This document shows positions 6,455 to 14,335 of a stretch of 14,335 bases of DNA, one piece after another. The translations under genes were made by a program, and so were the position numbers. A model generated the notes under the pieces. The model was not told the DNA's origin. It worked only from the letters and a program-made list of their open reading frames with translations, and ran no database searches. Within the stretch, counting starts at the first letter, position 1. Each line of letters opens with the position of its first letter. The stretch lies in contig JANXPS010000316.1 in the NCBI GenBank assembly GCA_025357175.1, forward strand, positions 1 to 14,335, written 5' to 3'. Origin of the DNA: Deltaproteobacteria bacterium. Lineage in GTDB: Bacteria; Desulfobacterota; Deferrimicrobia; Deferrimicrobiales; Deferrimicrobiaceae.

Positions 6455-7929
6455 TTTTCTCGTCCCGCTTCCTGCCGGGGCTGCTGCTCCTGCTGGCCTG
6501 CCTGTCCGGCTGCGCGGGGTCGACGCTGTTCGTCTCCTACCCCCGGAAGGTCGGCCCCTACATGTCCGCGGCTTCATCCGGCAAGGCGCTCGACATCGAA
6601 AAGACGCTCAAGTCCGAAGCGCGGGGAAGCGACGGCGTGCTCTACCGGTTGGAGCGCGGCCGCCTCGCGCAGATCCAGGGCGACTACCCGGCCGGGCGCC
6701 GCGAATTCGCGGAGTCGATCGGGCTCATCCGCACCGCCGACGACCAGGCGGTCATCAGCGCGCGCGAGGCGGGCGGCAATGTCGCGGCCTGGCTGCTCAA
6801 CGACAACGCCAGGCGGTACCGGCCGGCCGGATACGAAAGGGTGTTCCTTCACCATTTCCAGGCGCTCAACTATCTGTTCGCAGGCGACCTCGAAGGGGCG
6901 GGCGTCGAGGTCCGGCTCGCCAACGCCGAGCAGGAAACGGCCCGCAGGCGGCACGAGGGCGAACTCGAAAAGGCATCCGCGGCCGCCCGTGAAAAACGGG
7001 TCGGAAGCGGGATGGTTCGCGGTCTCGAGGACCGCTTCTCCGGCATGGACGAGGCCGCCTCGGCTGTCGCCAATTCGTTCCAGAACGCATACACGTTCTA
7101 CCTGTCGGGCATCGTCTATGAGGCGACGGGAGATCCGAACGACGCCTACATCGACTACCGGAAGGCGCTCGATATCTTCCCGGACAACCGGTACCTGCAG
7201 CTCGACGCCCTCCGCCTTGCCCGGTCGCTCGGGATGAATGACGATCTCGACGAGATGAAATCGCGCTTCCGGCTTCCCGGGGACGTCCCGATCCCGGTGC
7301 GGGAACCGGGGTCCGGCGAACTGGTCGTGCTGTACGAAGACGGTTTCGTCCCGCCCAGGGAAGAGGTCAAATTTCCCGTCCCGTTGCCGGGAGGCGGCAT
7401 CGGCGCCGTGGCCTTCCCGATATATCGCTACCCCTGGACGCCGCCGTCTCCCCTGAGCGTCGCACGGCCGGGCACCGGCACGCGGCGTTCGACCGAGGCG
7501 ATCGCCTATGTGGACGCGATGGCGGTCCGCGCGCTCAAGGAGGACATCCCCGGCATCATCATCCGTCACCTGATCCGCACGGGAGCCAAATCCGTCGCGT
7601 CGGCCGCCGCTTTGCGGTCAAACCGGGATCTTGCGCAGGTCGCCGGGCTGGCAGTGGACATCTGGAACGTGGTCAGCGAGAACGCCGACCTCCGGAGCTG
7701 GCTCACGCTTCCACGGGACGCGCAGGTGATGCGCGAGACGCTGCCCGAGGGGCGCCATCTCCTCTCCCTCCGGGCGGGAGGGCAGGGTCCGGCCGAGAAG
7801 GTCGAAGTCGAGATCCGCGGTGGGAAGTTCACGCTGCTTCACGTGGTGAGGGTCGGCTCCGCGATGCACGTCCGCCAGGTCGTTCTGGGGTCTCCGTCGG
7901 GTGTTGCCGAAGGAACGGGTCGGGAATAG
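6439..7929 (+). CDS. COG3014-type lipoprotein with TPR-like repeats
   Basis: This encodes 496 residues. The chosen ATG at 6439 sits inside the end of the preceding gene (16-bp overlap) and yields a proper lipoprotein signal: a Leu-rich core followed by LSGC with the lipidated Cys at residue 25. The N-terminal half has TPR-like helices (YRLERGRLAQIQGDYPAGR; then FYLSGIVYEATGDPNDAYID with RKALDIFPDN). The C-terminal half is richer in strands (VVLYEDGFVPP, then PIYRYPW) and ends with a stretch resembling a beta-sandwich. The layout matches the COG3014 family of uncharacterised lipoproteins, which often precede YcfL and LpoB genes, as here. It probably sits on the inner face of the outer membrane. 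The function is unproven; the neighbourhood suggests a role with LpoB in peptidoglycan synthase control. Confidence 0.75.
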   Translation: MARKLIFSSRFLPGLLLLLACLSGCAGSTLFVSYPRKVGPYMSAASSGKALDIEKTLKSEARGSDGVLYRLERGRLAQIQGDYPAGRREFAESIGLIRTADDQAVISAREAGGNVAAWLLNDNARRYRPAGYERVFLHHFQALNYLFAGDLEGAGVEVRLANAEQETARRRHEGELEKASAAAREKRVGSGMVRGLEDRFSGMDEAASAVANSFQNAYTFYLSGIVYEATGDPNDAYIDYRKALDIFPDNRYLQLDALRLARSLGMNDDLDEMKSRFRLPGDVPIPVREPGSGELVVLYEDGFVPPREEVKFPVPLPGGGIGAVAFPIYRYPWTPPSPLSVARPGTGTRRSTEAIAYVDAMAVRALKEDIPGIIIRHLIRTGAKSVASAAALRSNRDLAQVAGLAVDIWNVVSENADLRSWLTLPRDAQVMRETLPEGRHLLSLRAGGQGPAEKVEVEIRGGKFTLLHVVRVGSAMHVRQVVLGSPSGVAEGTGRE

Positions 7930-7969
7930 GATGTTGAGTATGGGGGCAATAGCCCGCAAGGAGGAGCCG

Positions 7970-8389
7970 ATGAGATTGTCCGTGCGCATAATGGGATTGC
8001 TGCTGCTGGTGGCCGCATGCGGATGCGGGACTTCCGGGATCGTGGGACAGGGGGCGCTCAAGCAGGAACAGGACGCCGAGATCCCGATCTACAAACGGGT
8101 CGTGGTCAACAACACCTCGCTCGGGCGCGACATCGGCGTGATCGACACGCGAGTGGCGCAGGCGGGGGACATCCTCCAGGCCGGAGTGACGCTCGAATCG
8201 AAAACCGGTTCGACGCTCGCGCTCCAGTACAAGTTCGTATGGATCGATGCGAAAGGGTTCGAGGTCAACCCCGATACGGGCACCTGGAAACCGCTGACGC
8301 TTTACGGGCGTGAAACCCGCCAGCTCCAGGGCGTGGCGCCCAATGCCGCCGCGATCGAGTTCATGCTCAAGATACGCCGCGACCAATAA
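7970..8389 (+). CDS. YcfL-type (DUF1425) lipoprotein
   Basis: This encodes 139 residues. The start at 7970 follows AAGGAGGAG and gives a short signal ending VAAC, with the lipidated Cys at residue 17. A second Cys two residues later is less likely to be the acceptor. The mature protein contains VVVNNTSLGRDIGVID, then LQAGVTLESKTGSTLALQYK, FVWIDAKGFEV, and WKPLTLYGRETRQLQGVAP, which fits the YcfL fold of a small beta-sandwich with paired strands and a characteristic W.P..L.G.....L..VAP stretch. In E. coli ycfL lies directly before lpoB, the same order as here. The gap to the following lpoB-like gene is 13 bases and the gap from the preceding gene is 40 bases. The biochemical role of YcfL is not established. 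Confidence 0.8.
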   Translation: MRLSVRIMGLLLLVAACGCGTSGIVGQGALKQEQDAEIPIYKRVVVNNTSLGRDIGVIDTRVAQAGDILQAGVTLESKTGSTLALQYKFVWIDAKGFEVNPDTGTWKPLTLYGRETRQLQGVAPNAAAIEFMLKIRRDQ

Positions 8390-8402
8390 AAGGAGTCAAC
8401 CG

Positions 8403-9017
8403 ATGACCAATCCAATCCGTACCATCATCCTGGGGGCAACCGCCCTGGTTGCGGCCTTGCTGCTCGGAGGCTGCTCGGCGGCGCCCGACGTCCGCTACGG
8501 CGACACGAACGCGCATCAGAACCTGTCCACCGATTTCGGTTCATCCGACCTGCAGCAGGTCGCCGAGGGAATGGTCGATTCGCTGCTGACGTTCCCGCCC
8601 GTGATCGAAGTGACGAAGGTCCGCCGCCCGATCCTGTCGGTGACCCGGGTCAAGAACAAGACGCTTCAGCACATCGACACCGAGTCGATCACCGACTCGA
8701 TCAGGGCCAAGCTCATCAAGTCCGGCAAGTTCCAGTTCATTGACCGCACCACCGACCAGGAGGCGAACGAAGAGTTCGCGGCCCAGCAGGAGAGCGGGCT
8801 CGTCGATCCGAGAAAGGCGGTTCCGGGGGGCATGCAGGCGGGCGCCGAGTACCTGCTGACCTCGAACCTTTCCGAAATCCGCCAGCAGGGCGGCCGAGTC
8901 ACCGATGTCTACTACAAGTTCACGATGAACCTCAAGAACCTGAAGAGCGGCATTCTCGAGTGGTCCGACGAAAAGGAAATCCGGAAGATAAAAACACGCG
9001 GCCTGATCGGGGGATGA
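8403..9017 (+). CDS. lpoB: LpoB-type penicillin-binding protein activator
   Basis: This encodes 204 residues (E. coli LpoB is 213). The start follows AAAAGGAG. The signal peptide ends LGGC, with Cys at residue 24. The mature domain shows the LpoB/CsgG-like pattern: VAEGMVDSLL, then RRPILSVTRVKNKTLQHID, then ITDSIRAKLIKSGKFQFIDR, and AGAEYLLTSNLSEIRQQ with YYKFTMNLKNLKSG. In E. coli LpoB reaches from the outer membrane through the peptidoglycan to stimulate PBP1b. The Pro-rich spacer that follows the lipid in E. coli is much shorter here. The matching synthase is not in the window, so the partner is unknown. The TGA stop overlaps an ATG of the next gene. Confidence 0.88.
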   Translation: MTNPIRTIILGATALVAALLLGGCSAAPDVRYGDTNAHQNLSTDFGSSDLQQVAEGMVDSLLTFPPVIEVTKVRRPILSVTRVKNKTLQHIDTESITDSIRAKLIKSGKFQFIDRTTDQEANEEFAAQQESGLVDPRKAVPGGMQAGAEYLLTSNLSEIRQQGGRVTDVYYKFTMNLKNLKSGILEWSDEKEIRKIKTRGLIGG

Positions 9018-9019
9018 CG

Positions 9020-9565
9020 ATGAAAACCATCGGAAGGGTATTCGCTCTCGCGGCGGTTGCCGCGATGTTGCTGGCGTCCGCTGCGTTCGCCGAGGGGAAT
9101 TACGCCGTGGTCAAGGGCGGCTTCTACACCCCGACCTCGAACGACCTTGATGGCTTCGGCAGCGGGTTCAACGGCGAGGCCGCTATCGGGCGCGACTTCA
9201 CCCGGAACCTGGGCGGAGAAATCGGCGCGGGCTTCTTCGGTACCGACAGGACGGTCGCCGGCATCAAAAACAAGATCGACGTGGTCCCGGTCACGGCCAC
9301 GGTCAAGGTCAAGGTACCGATCGACGTCGTCGAACTGTTCGCGGGAGCGGGCCTCGGCGCGTACAACGCAAAACTCAAGGGCGTCTTCTCGTCTTCGGAC
9401 ACGGCGTTCGGCTACCATCTCGTGGCGGGCGGGCAGGCCGACCTGACCCAGACCCTGTTCCTCGGCGCCGAGTTCAAGTACCTGTGGGCGAAGGCGTCGT
9501 TCAACGGGGCGGACGCGAAACTCGACGGCTACACGACGACGGTCAACCTGGGCTTCCGCTTCTAG
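9020..9565 (+). CDS. Outer-membrane beta-barrel protein
   Basis: This encodes 181 residues with a clear signal peptide (MKTIGRVFALAAVAAMLLAS, cleavage after AFA before EGNY). The mature part alternates hydrophobic and polar residues in strands (YAVVKGGFYTP, GGEIGAGFF, VVPVTATVKVKVPI, VELFAGAGLGAY, YHLVAGGQADL, LGAEFKYLWA, YTTTVNLGFRF) and ends in Phe, the usual signal for barrel assembly. Size and strand number suggest an eight-stranded OmpX/OmpW-like barrel. Two starts are possible: an ATG at 9014 overlaps the lpoB stop, while the ATG at 9020 has GGGGGA at a proper distance, so 9020 was chosen. It is the last gene of the operon, followed by a strong terminator. The ligand, if any, is unknown. 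Confidence 0.8.
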   Translation: MKTIGRVFALAAVAAMLLASAAFAEGNYAVVKGGFYTPTSNDLDGFGSGFNGEAAIGRDFTRNLGGEIGAGFFGTDRTVAGIKNKIDVVPVTATVKVKVPIDVVELFAGAGLGAYNAKLKGVFSSSDTAFGYHLVAGGQADLTQTLFLGAEFKYLWAKASFNGADAKLDGYTTTVNLGFRF

Positions 9566-9588
9566 GCCGGCGACGTTCCGAACGAAAA

Positions 9589-9619
9589 ACGGGCCTCCGG
9601 CCGGAAGCCGGGGGCCCGT
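9589..9619. terminator. Bidirectional rho-independent terminator
   Basis: A 13-base-pair stem (9589-9601 with 9607-9619, one G-T pair) closes a five-base loop CGGAA. On the plus strand it is followed by TTGTATTTG. On the minus strand the A-run at 9584-9589 reads as GTTTTTCG. It lies 24 bases after the barrel gene stop and 98 bases past the end of the converging lipoprotein gene, so it can end both transcripts. Confidence 0.85.
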
Positions 9620-9716
9620 TGTATTTGCGGTGACGGGATGCCGCGCAAGTTCCGAGCTATCCGGGAGGGGGCAGTTCGTCTCCGCATGCGGCGGACATCA
9701 CGCGGAGTGCCCGGCG

Positions 9717-10292
9717 TCAGCGGCCGAAGCGCGCCGCGATCCGTTCGACGATATGGGGGATGTTGTCCTCGAACGGTTCCTTCGATTCGGCAACGACGGT
9801 CCACGATTTGCCGCTGCGCAGGTCGGTGAAGACCAGCCGCCAGGAAACGGACATGATCACGCTCCGAAGCGGGGCAACGTAGGTTTTCCTGGAAAGAAGC
9901 GTCCCGGTGAGCAGCACGTCGGGTTCCGCAGACAGGCCGAATTCGGCCTTGAGCTCCGCCGGCGACTTCGAAGAGGCAGCCTTTGCGTCGTCCGGGATGC
10001 GGGTTTCCATGGTCACCGATTCGGCCTTGAACAGGCCGAGCCGGCCGAACTCGTCGGCGAAATTTCGTTCGTCCTCGCCCCTGACGATATGGAAACCCTC
10101 TTTCGTCTTGGGAAAAGGCGACAGTATCAGAAGGCGGCCGCCGGTCTTGATATCCGCCGGATTCCCCGCCGTGTCGCGAAGGGAAGTGCCTTCGGTCGCC
10201 TTCGACAGCAGCCCCAGGATCGGCCCGCAGGCTGAAAGGGCGAAAAGCGCGAAGAGCACCGGCAGGAAAATGGCAGGACGAAACCTCATCAT
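9717..10292 (-). CDS. Lipoprotein of unknown function
   Basis: This encodes 191 residues. The ATG at 10290-10292 overlaps the TGA of the upstream cytochrome gene (ATGA) and is followed at once by a second ATG. Coupled translation is likely because only a weak GGAA site is present. The signal peptide ends LSAC, with Cys at residue 22. The mature protein has GGRLLILSPFP, then FADEFGRLGLFKAESVTMETR and AELKAEFGLSAEPDVLLTGT, then SVSWRLVFTDLRSGKSWTVV, and ends in an amphipathic helix (IPHIVERIAARFGR). The pattern (parallel-strand start, LLTGTL strand, then paired strands with a V.TDL.SG.SW turn) resembles CsgG/LpoB-like lipoprotein domains, but the match is only suggestive. I do not assign a family. 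Confidence 0.7.
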   Translation of the reverse strand: MMRFRPAIFLPVLFALFALSACGPILGLLSKATEGTSLRDTAGNPADIKTGGRLLILSPFPKTKEGFHIVRGEDERNFADEFGRLGLFKAESVTMETRIPDDAKAASSKSPAELKAEFGLSAEPDVLLTGTLLSRKTYVAPLRSVIMSVSWRLVFTDLRSGKSWTVVAESKEPFEDNIPHIVERIAARFGR

Positions 10293-10558
10293 GTTGTTCC
10301 GCGCGCGAATTTGTGGCACCTGAAGCAGTAATCGGAGCCGGAGTGGCCCGGCGGCAGATCGGAAACCGTGTGGCAACCCAGGCAGTCGGAGGTTTTCTTC
10401 GCCGATCGATGCTCGACGCTGTTATCGAGTCGGGGAGTCAGCATGGGAATGCGTTTCGCGCAACCGGTCGAAAGGAGCACCGCCAGCGACATCCAGGCGA
10501 CGACGATCCTGGTGGCGTTCAAGGCGGACACTGCGGGCGGAACATACGGCTTGGGCAC
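10289..10558 (-). CDS. Small diheme c-type cytochrome lipoprotein
   Basis: This encodes 89 residues starting with GTG (10556-10558), preceded by TGGAGTAAGAC, a GGAG site at good spacing. The N terminus holds a hydrophobic segment (about 18-30) ending STGC, a slightly atypical lipobox with Cys33, so the protein is probably anchored in a membrane and faces the periplasm. Two c-type heme sites follow: CLGCH (59-63) and CFRCH (78-82). His50 and His72 lie upstream of each site and could be the distal ligands, giving bis-His hemes. Only about 56 residues follow the lipidated Cys, which is very small for two hemes. It is likely an electron carrier or a heme-bearing partner. It overlaps the next minus-strand gene by four bases and diverges from the ChaN-like gene. 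Confidence 0.8.
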   Translation of the reverse strand: MPKPYVPPAVSALNATRIVVAWMSLAVLLSTGCAKRIPMLTPRLDNSVEHRSAKKTSDCLGCHTVSDLPPGHSGSDYCFRCHKFARGTT

Positions 10559-10581
10559 GTCTTACTCCATATAATTATCGC

Positions 10582-10590
10582 TGTTATAAT
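10582..10590 (+). promoter_or_regulatory. Extended -10 promoter of the ChaN-PDZ gene
   Basis: TGTTATAAT is a perfect extended -10 (TGn plus TATAAT). It lies 32 bases before the ATG at 10623, giving a leader of about 26 bases that carries the GAGGTGA ribosome site at 10609-10615. The -35 is weak. The surrounding 10568-10590 stretch is unusually AT-rich for this window and includes the palindrome ATAATTAT at 10571-10578. It must also contain the promoter of the divergent cytochrome gene. Confidence 0.65.
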
Positions 10591-10622
10591 CGGGCGAAGG
10601 ATCTCGACGAGGTGAATCGACA

Positions 10623-11888
10623 ATGAGACCGTTCCGCACGTCACTCTGGATCATCGTTTCGCTGGCGCTGGCTTCCGGGTGCGCCTCCACCAAAAGCGCG
10701 ACCGAGTACGTCCCGGGTGCCGATCTTCCCTACGCCATCGAAGGGAAGCCGAAGTCCGACGATATCTACCACGTCCCGACGGGACTCAAGATGACGATGG
10801 ATGCTGCGATGAACATGGCGTCCGCGTCGAGGCTGGTCTGCGTCGGGGAGACGCATGACAATTATAACGCACAACGGGTCGAACTGCTCGTGATCCGCGA
10901 CATGTACAACCGCTACCCCGGCAAGATCGCGATCGGAATGGAGATGTTTCGCGAACCGCAGCAGGCCGCGCTCGACAAGTGGGTGCGCGGGGGATTCCCC
11001 GACGAGGCCGAATTCCTGCGGGCGGTCAAGTGGTACGGGAACGAGGGGTGGGGATATGACTTCGCATATTATCGCGACATCCTTCTGTTTGCCCGCGAAA
11101 AGGGGATCGACATCGTCGCCCTCAACCCCTCGCGCGAACTCGAGACCGAGGTGAGCCGGTCCGGGCTAGACAACCTTTCGCCGGCGCTGAGAAGCCGGCT
11201 GCCCGTGTTCGGGGAAGTCGACCCGATCCAGAAATCGGCGCTCAAGGCGATCTTCGGGGGGCACAGCTCCTCGGGCTCGGACGCGCGGATTGACGGCTTC
11301 ATCCGGACCCAGATGCTGTGGGAGGAATCGATGGCCGAGCGGGTCGTCGGTTACCTCAAGGGGCCCCGCGGGGAAGACAAGCGTATCGTGACGATCACCG
11401 GCGGGTGGCACGTCCGGTACGGATTCGGGCTGCCCAAGAAGGTGGTTCGACGGGTTCCGATGGCCTATTCGATCATCATGCCGGACGAACTCGGCATTCC
11501 GGACGACAAGAGCGCGGGGGGGACCATGGACGTCGACCTGCCGCCGATCCCGCTCCTGCCCGAGGACTTCGCCTGGTATGTGAACTACGAAAGCTACGAA
11601 GGCCGCCGGATGCGAATCGGCGCCCGGCTCGACGAGACTAAGGAAGGCGAAGTCGTCGTCGACGGGGTCGTCCCCGGTTCTCCGGGCGAGAAGGCGGGGC
11701 TGCGCAAGGGCGACCGGATCTTCTCGGTCGACGGGAAACCGGCCAGGGAGTCTTTCGACGTCATCTACGCCGTCAGCTCCAAGCATGAAGGGGACACCGT
11801 GACGCTGGTCGTCCGCAACGACGGGCAGGAACGGTCGCTGGCCGTCAAGCTGTTCAAGATGGACAATCAGCACCCGATGAAGAAATAG
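10623..11888 (+). CDS. ChaN-family lipoprotein with C-terminal PDZ domain
   Basis: This encodes 421 residues. The signal ends LASGC with the lipidated Cys at residue 20. Residues about 55-290 match the ChaN/DUF399 fold: LVCVGETHDNYNAQRVELLV (the conserved GE.H motif), IAIGMEMFREPQQAALDKW, WGYDFAYYRDILLFAREKGI, IVALNPSRELE, and near the end IVTITGGWHVRYGFGLPKKV. Residues about 335-410 form a PDZ domain (VVVDGVVPGSPGEKAGLRKG, then DRIFSVDGKP). In Campylobacter, ChaN is an iron-regulated outer-membrane lipoprotein that binds stacked hemes as a dimer. A PDZ domain suggests an added protein-binding or peptide-tail role. The gene faces a diheme cytochrome across a shared promoter region, which supports a heme link, though this is inference. 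Confidence 0.85.
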   Translation: MRPFRTSLWIIVSLALASGCASTKSATEYVPGADLPYAIEGKPKSDDIYHVPTGLKMTMDAAMNMASASRLVCVGETHDNYNAQRVELLVIRDMYNRYPGKIAIGMEMFREPQQAALDKWVRGGFPDEAEFLRAVKWYGNEGWGYDFAYYRDILLFAREKGIDIVALNPSRELETEVSRSGLDNLSPALRSRLPVFGEVDPIQKSALKAIFGGHSSSGSDARIDGFIRTQMLWEESMAERVVGYLKGPRGEDKRIVTITGGWHVRYGFGLPKKVVRRVPMAYSIIMPDELGIPDDKSAGGTMDVDLPPIPLLPEDFAWYVNYESYEGRRMRIGARLDETKEGEVVVDGVVPGSPGEKAGLRKGDRIFSVDGKPARESFDVIYAVSSKHEGDTVTLVVRNDGQERSLAVKLFKMDNQHPMKK

Positions 11889-11909
11889 CCGGCAGGCGGG
11901 AGGCGCGAT

Positions 11910-12257
11910 ATGCCGTTCATCGTCCGGATGGGAATCAACGCCGTCGCGATCCTGCTGGTTGCCTACCTGGCCCCCGGCGTGCTGTCGGCCGACGGCGTGA
12001 TGTCCGCGGTCGCGGCGGCATTCGTGCTCGGGCTGGTCAACACGGTCGTCAAGCCGCTGATCGTGCTGCTGACGCTTCCCGTGACCATGCTCACGCTGGG
12101 ACTCTTCCTGCTCGTCATCAACGGGCTCATGCTGTGGATCGTCTCCGTGGTCGTCACCGGTTTCCACGTGAACGGCGCATTCGGCGCGATCGCCGGGGCG
12201 GTGCTTCTCAGTCTCGTGAGCTGGGTTCTGTCATGGTTCGTGCCGGGCGACCGGTGA
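11910..12257 (+). CDS. YvlD/phage-holin-superfamily-IV membrane protein
   Basis: This encodes 115 residues, almost all hydrophobic. GGGAGGCGCGAT precedes the ATG, and the gap from the ChaN-PDZ gene is 21 bases. Four membrane helices are visible: about 8-25, 31-52, 54-77 and 86-110. The motif LVNTVVKPLIVLLTLPVTMLTLG (split as LVNTVVKP and LTLPVTMLTLG) with LFLLVINGLMLW is typical of this widespread chromosomal family, named for similarity to mycobacteriophage holins. The family name does not imply a prophage, and none is seen here. The role is unknown; Bacillus YvlD belongs to a cell-envelope stress operon. It may be cotranscribed with the genes on either side. Confidence 0.85.
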   Translation: MPFIVRMGINAVAILLVAYLAPGVLSADGVMSAVAAAFVLGLVNTVVKPLIVLLTLPVTMLTLGLFLLVINGLMLWIVSVVVTGFHVNGAFGAIAGAVLLSLVSWVLSWFVPGDR

Positions 12258-12303
12258 AGCTGCCGGACACCATCAATTTATTCAAAAAAAGGGGAAGTGC
12301 GGG

Positions 12304-13215
12304 ATGAGTCTTCTTGTCGTGGGATCGATGGCATTCGACAGCATCAAGTCGCCGTTCGGGGAAGTCGAGCGGGTCGTGGGCGGGTCGGCCACCTATTTTT
12401 CACTGGCCGCGAGCTACCTGTCGCCGGTCCGGATGGTGTCGGTCGTGGGGCGCGACTTTCCGAAGGCCACGCTCGACCTGCTGGCTTCCCGCAACGTCGA
12501 CACGCAGGGGGTGACGGTCGCCGAGGGCGACACCTTCCACTGGCAGGGCTATTACGACTTCGATCTCAACACGGCGCACACGGTCAAGACCGAGCTCAAC
12601 GTGTTCAGCGACTTCGCGCCCGTGCTTCCCGAGAGCTATCGCGACACGCCTTGCGTCTTCCTCGGAAACATCGCCCCGTCGATCCAGCTCGACATCCTCC
12701 GGCAGGTCCGGAGTCCCAGGCTGATCGCGCTCGACACGATGAACTACTGGATCGAGAGCGCGCTTCCCGAGCTCAAGCAGGTCATCGCCAAGGTCGACAT
12801 CGTGGTGGTCAACGAGGGCGAGATCCGCGAACTGACCGGAGAGTACAACCTGGTCAAGGCGGCGCGCGCGCTCATGTCGTGGGGACCGAGCCGGGTCGTG
12901 ATCAAGCGGGGCGAGTACGGCGTGCTGCACGTCGCGGGGCACCACATGTTCGCGGCGCCTGCCTACCCGCTCGAGACGATCTTCGACCCGACCGGCGCGG
13001 GCGACAGCTTCGCGGGCGGCTTCATGGGCTACCTGGCTTCGTGCGGCGACCGGACGCTCGACGAAATGGACTATCGCCTCGCCACCATGTACGGCAGCGC
13101 GATCGCCTCGTTCACCGTCGAGGCGTTCAGCACCGCCCGCCTGCAGTCGCTCTCGCAGGAAGATATCTCGGCCCGGCTCAGCGCGTTCCGGACGCTAACC
13201 GAGTTCACGATCTGA
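12304..13215 (+). CDS. PfkB-family carbohydrate kinase
   Basis: This encodes 303 residues, a usual length for the ribokinase/PfkB fold. N-terminal signature: VVGGSATYFSLAAS (24-37, the GG that contacts substrate), followed by VSVVGRDFP. C-terminal signature: DPTGAGDSFAGGF (228-240), where the GAGD makes the anion hole and Asp234 is the catalytic base. IKRGEYGVL (200-208) contributes to the ATP site. The Y.Y.D.NTAHTVKTELNVF stretch (84-101) is peculiar to a subgroup common in delta-type proteobacteria. It should phosphorylate a sugar or nucleoside with ATP in the cytoplasm; the substrate cannot be read from sequence. The stop lies two bases before the pgm start, so translation is probably coupled. 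Confidence 0.88.
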   Translation: MSLLVVGSMAFDSIKSPFGEVERVVGGSATYFSLAASYLSPVRMVSVVGRDFPKATLDLLASRNVDTQGVTVAEGDTFHWQGYYDFDLNTAHTVKTELNVFSDFAPVLPESYRDTPCVFLGNIAPSIQLDILRQVRSPRLIALDTMNYWIESALPELKQVIAKVDIVVVNEGEIRELTGEYNLVKAARALMSWGPSRVVIKRGEYGVLHVAGHHMFAAPAYPLETIFDPTGAGDSFAGGFMGYLASCGDRTLDEMDYRLATMYGSAIASFTVEAFSTARLQSLSQEDISARLSAFRTLTEFTI

Positions 13216-13217
13216 CG

Positions 13218-14335
<1,118 letters not shown>

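Noticed and set aside
4415..6577. A 720-codon open frame on the minus strand, opposite the EF-hand gene
   Set aside because: It is very rich in Arg, Pro and Gly, has no signal or domain, and exactly shadows a well-supported plus-strand gene. Long antisense frames are common in GC-rich DNA.
9682..9691. The palindrome CCGCATGCGG as an operator
   Set aside because: It is ten bases long, lies between converging genes past the terminator, and could occur by chance in GC-rich DNA.
11166..12167. A 333-codon minus-strand frame across the ChaN-PDZ and holin-like genes
   Set aside because: It spans two good plus-strand genes, and its His/Asp/Arg-rich composition is not protein-like.
11910..12257. The holin-like protein as evidence for a prophage
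   Set aside because: This family is mostly chromosomal, and no lysin, capsid, tail or integrase gene is nearby.

Overview
The window is GC-rich, densely coded DNA from a Gram-negative bacterium. Many products carry Sec signal peptides or lipoboxes, one is an outer-membrane beta-barrel ending in Phe, and there is a c-type cytochrome lipoprotein. The gene set (crcB with DUF190, FapA, a ChaN-PDZ lipoprotein, the YcfL/LpoB pair, a PfkB kinase next to pgm) would fit a Desulfobacterota/Geobacter-like lineage. That placement is an inference from gene content, because there is no rRNA or other marker gene. I see no tRNA, rRNA, CRISPR array, insertion sequence or integrase. No gap between genes exceeds about 160 bases.

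Left part (1-4111). The window opens with the last codons of a fluoride channel gene (crcB). A DUF190 gene follows, broken by an internal deletion of about 70 bases that also shifts the frame. Convergent to it is an unrecognised secreted protein (401-1252, minus). A divergent TGT-like protein (1342-2253, plus) keeps several tRNA-guanine transglycosylase motifs but has Ser where the nucleophilic Asp should be and lacks the zinc site. Next, on the minus strand, come fapA (DUF342, TTG start) and a 71-residue protein downstream of it.

Centre (4268-9619). Five plus-strand genes form a likely envelope operon: a large EF-hand membrane protein, a COG3014-type TPR lipoprotein (16-bp overlap), a YcfL-type lipoprotein, an LpoB-type peptidoglycan synthase activator, and an eight-stranded-type beta-barrel protein. 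A strong hairpin with T-runs on both strands ends the operon and also serves the converging minus-strand genes. The layout suggests an inner-membrane to outer-membrane module tied to cell-wall synthesis. The EF-hand protein is the least understood member.

Right part (9717-14335). A two-gene minus-strand unit encodes a small diheme cytochrome lipoprotein and an unrecognised lipoprotein, coupled by an ATGA overlap. Divergent from it, across an AT-rich promoter region with a clear extended -10, is a ChaN-family (heme-binding type) lipoprotein fused to a PDZ domain. The same strand continues with a four-helix YvlD/phage-holin-like membrane protein, a PfkB-family kinase and, two bases on, pgm (phosphoglucomutase), which runs off the window end.
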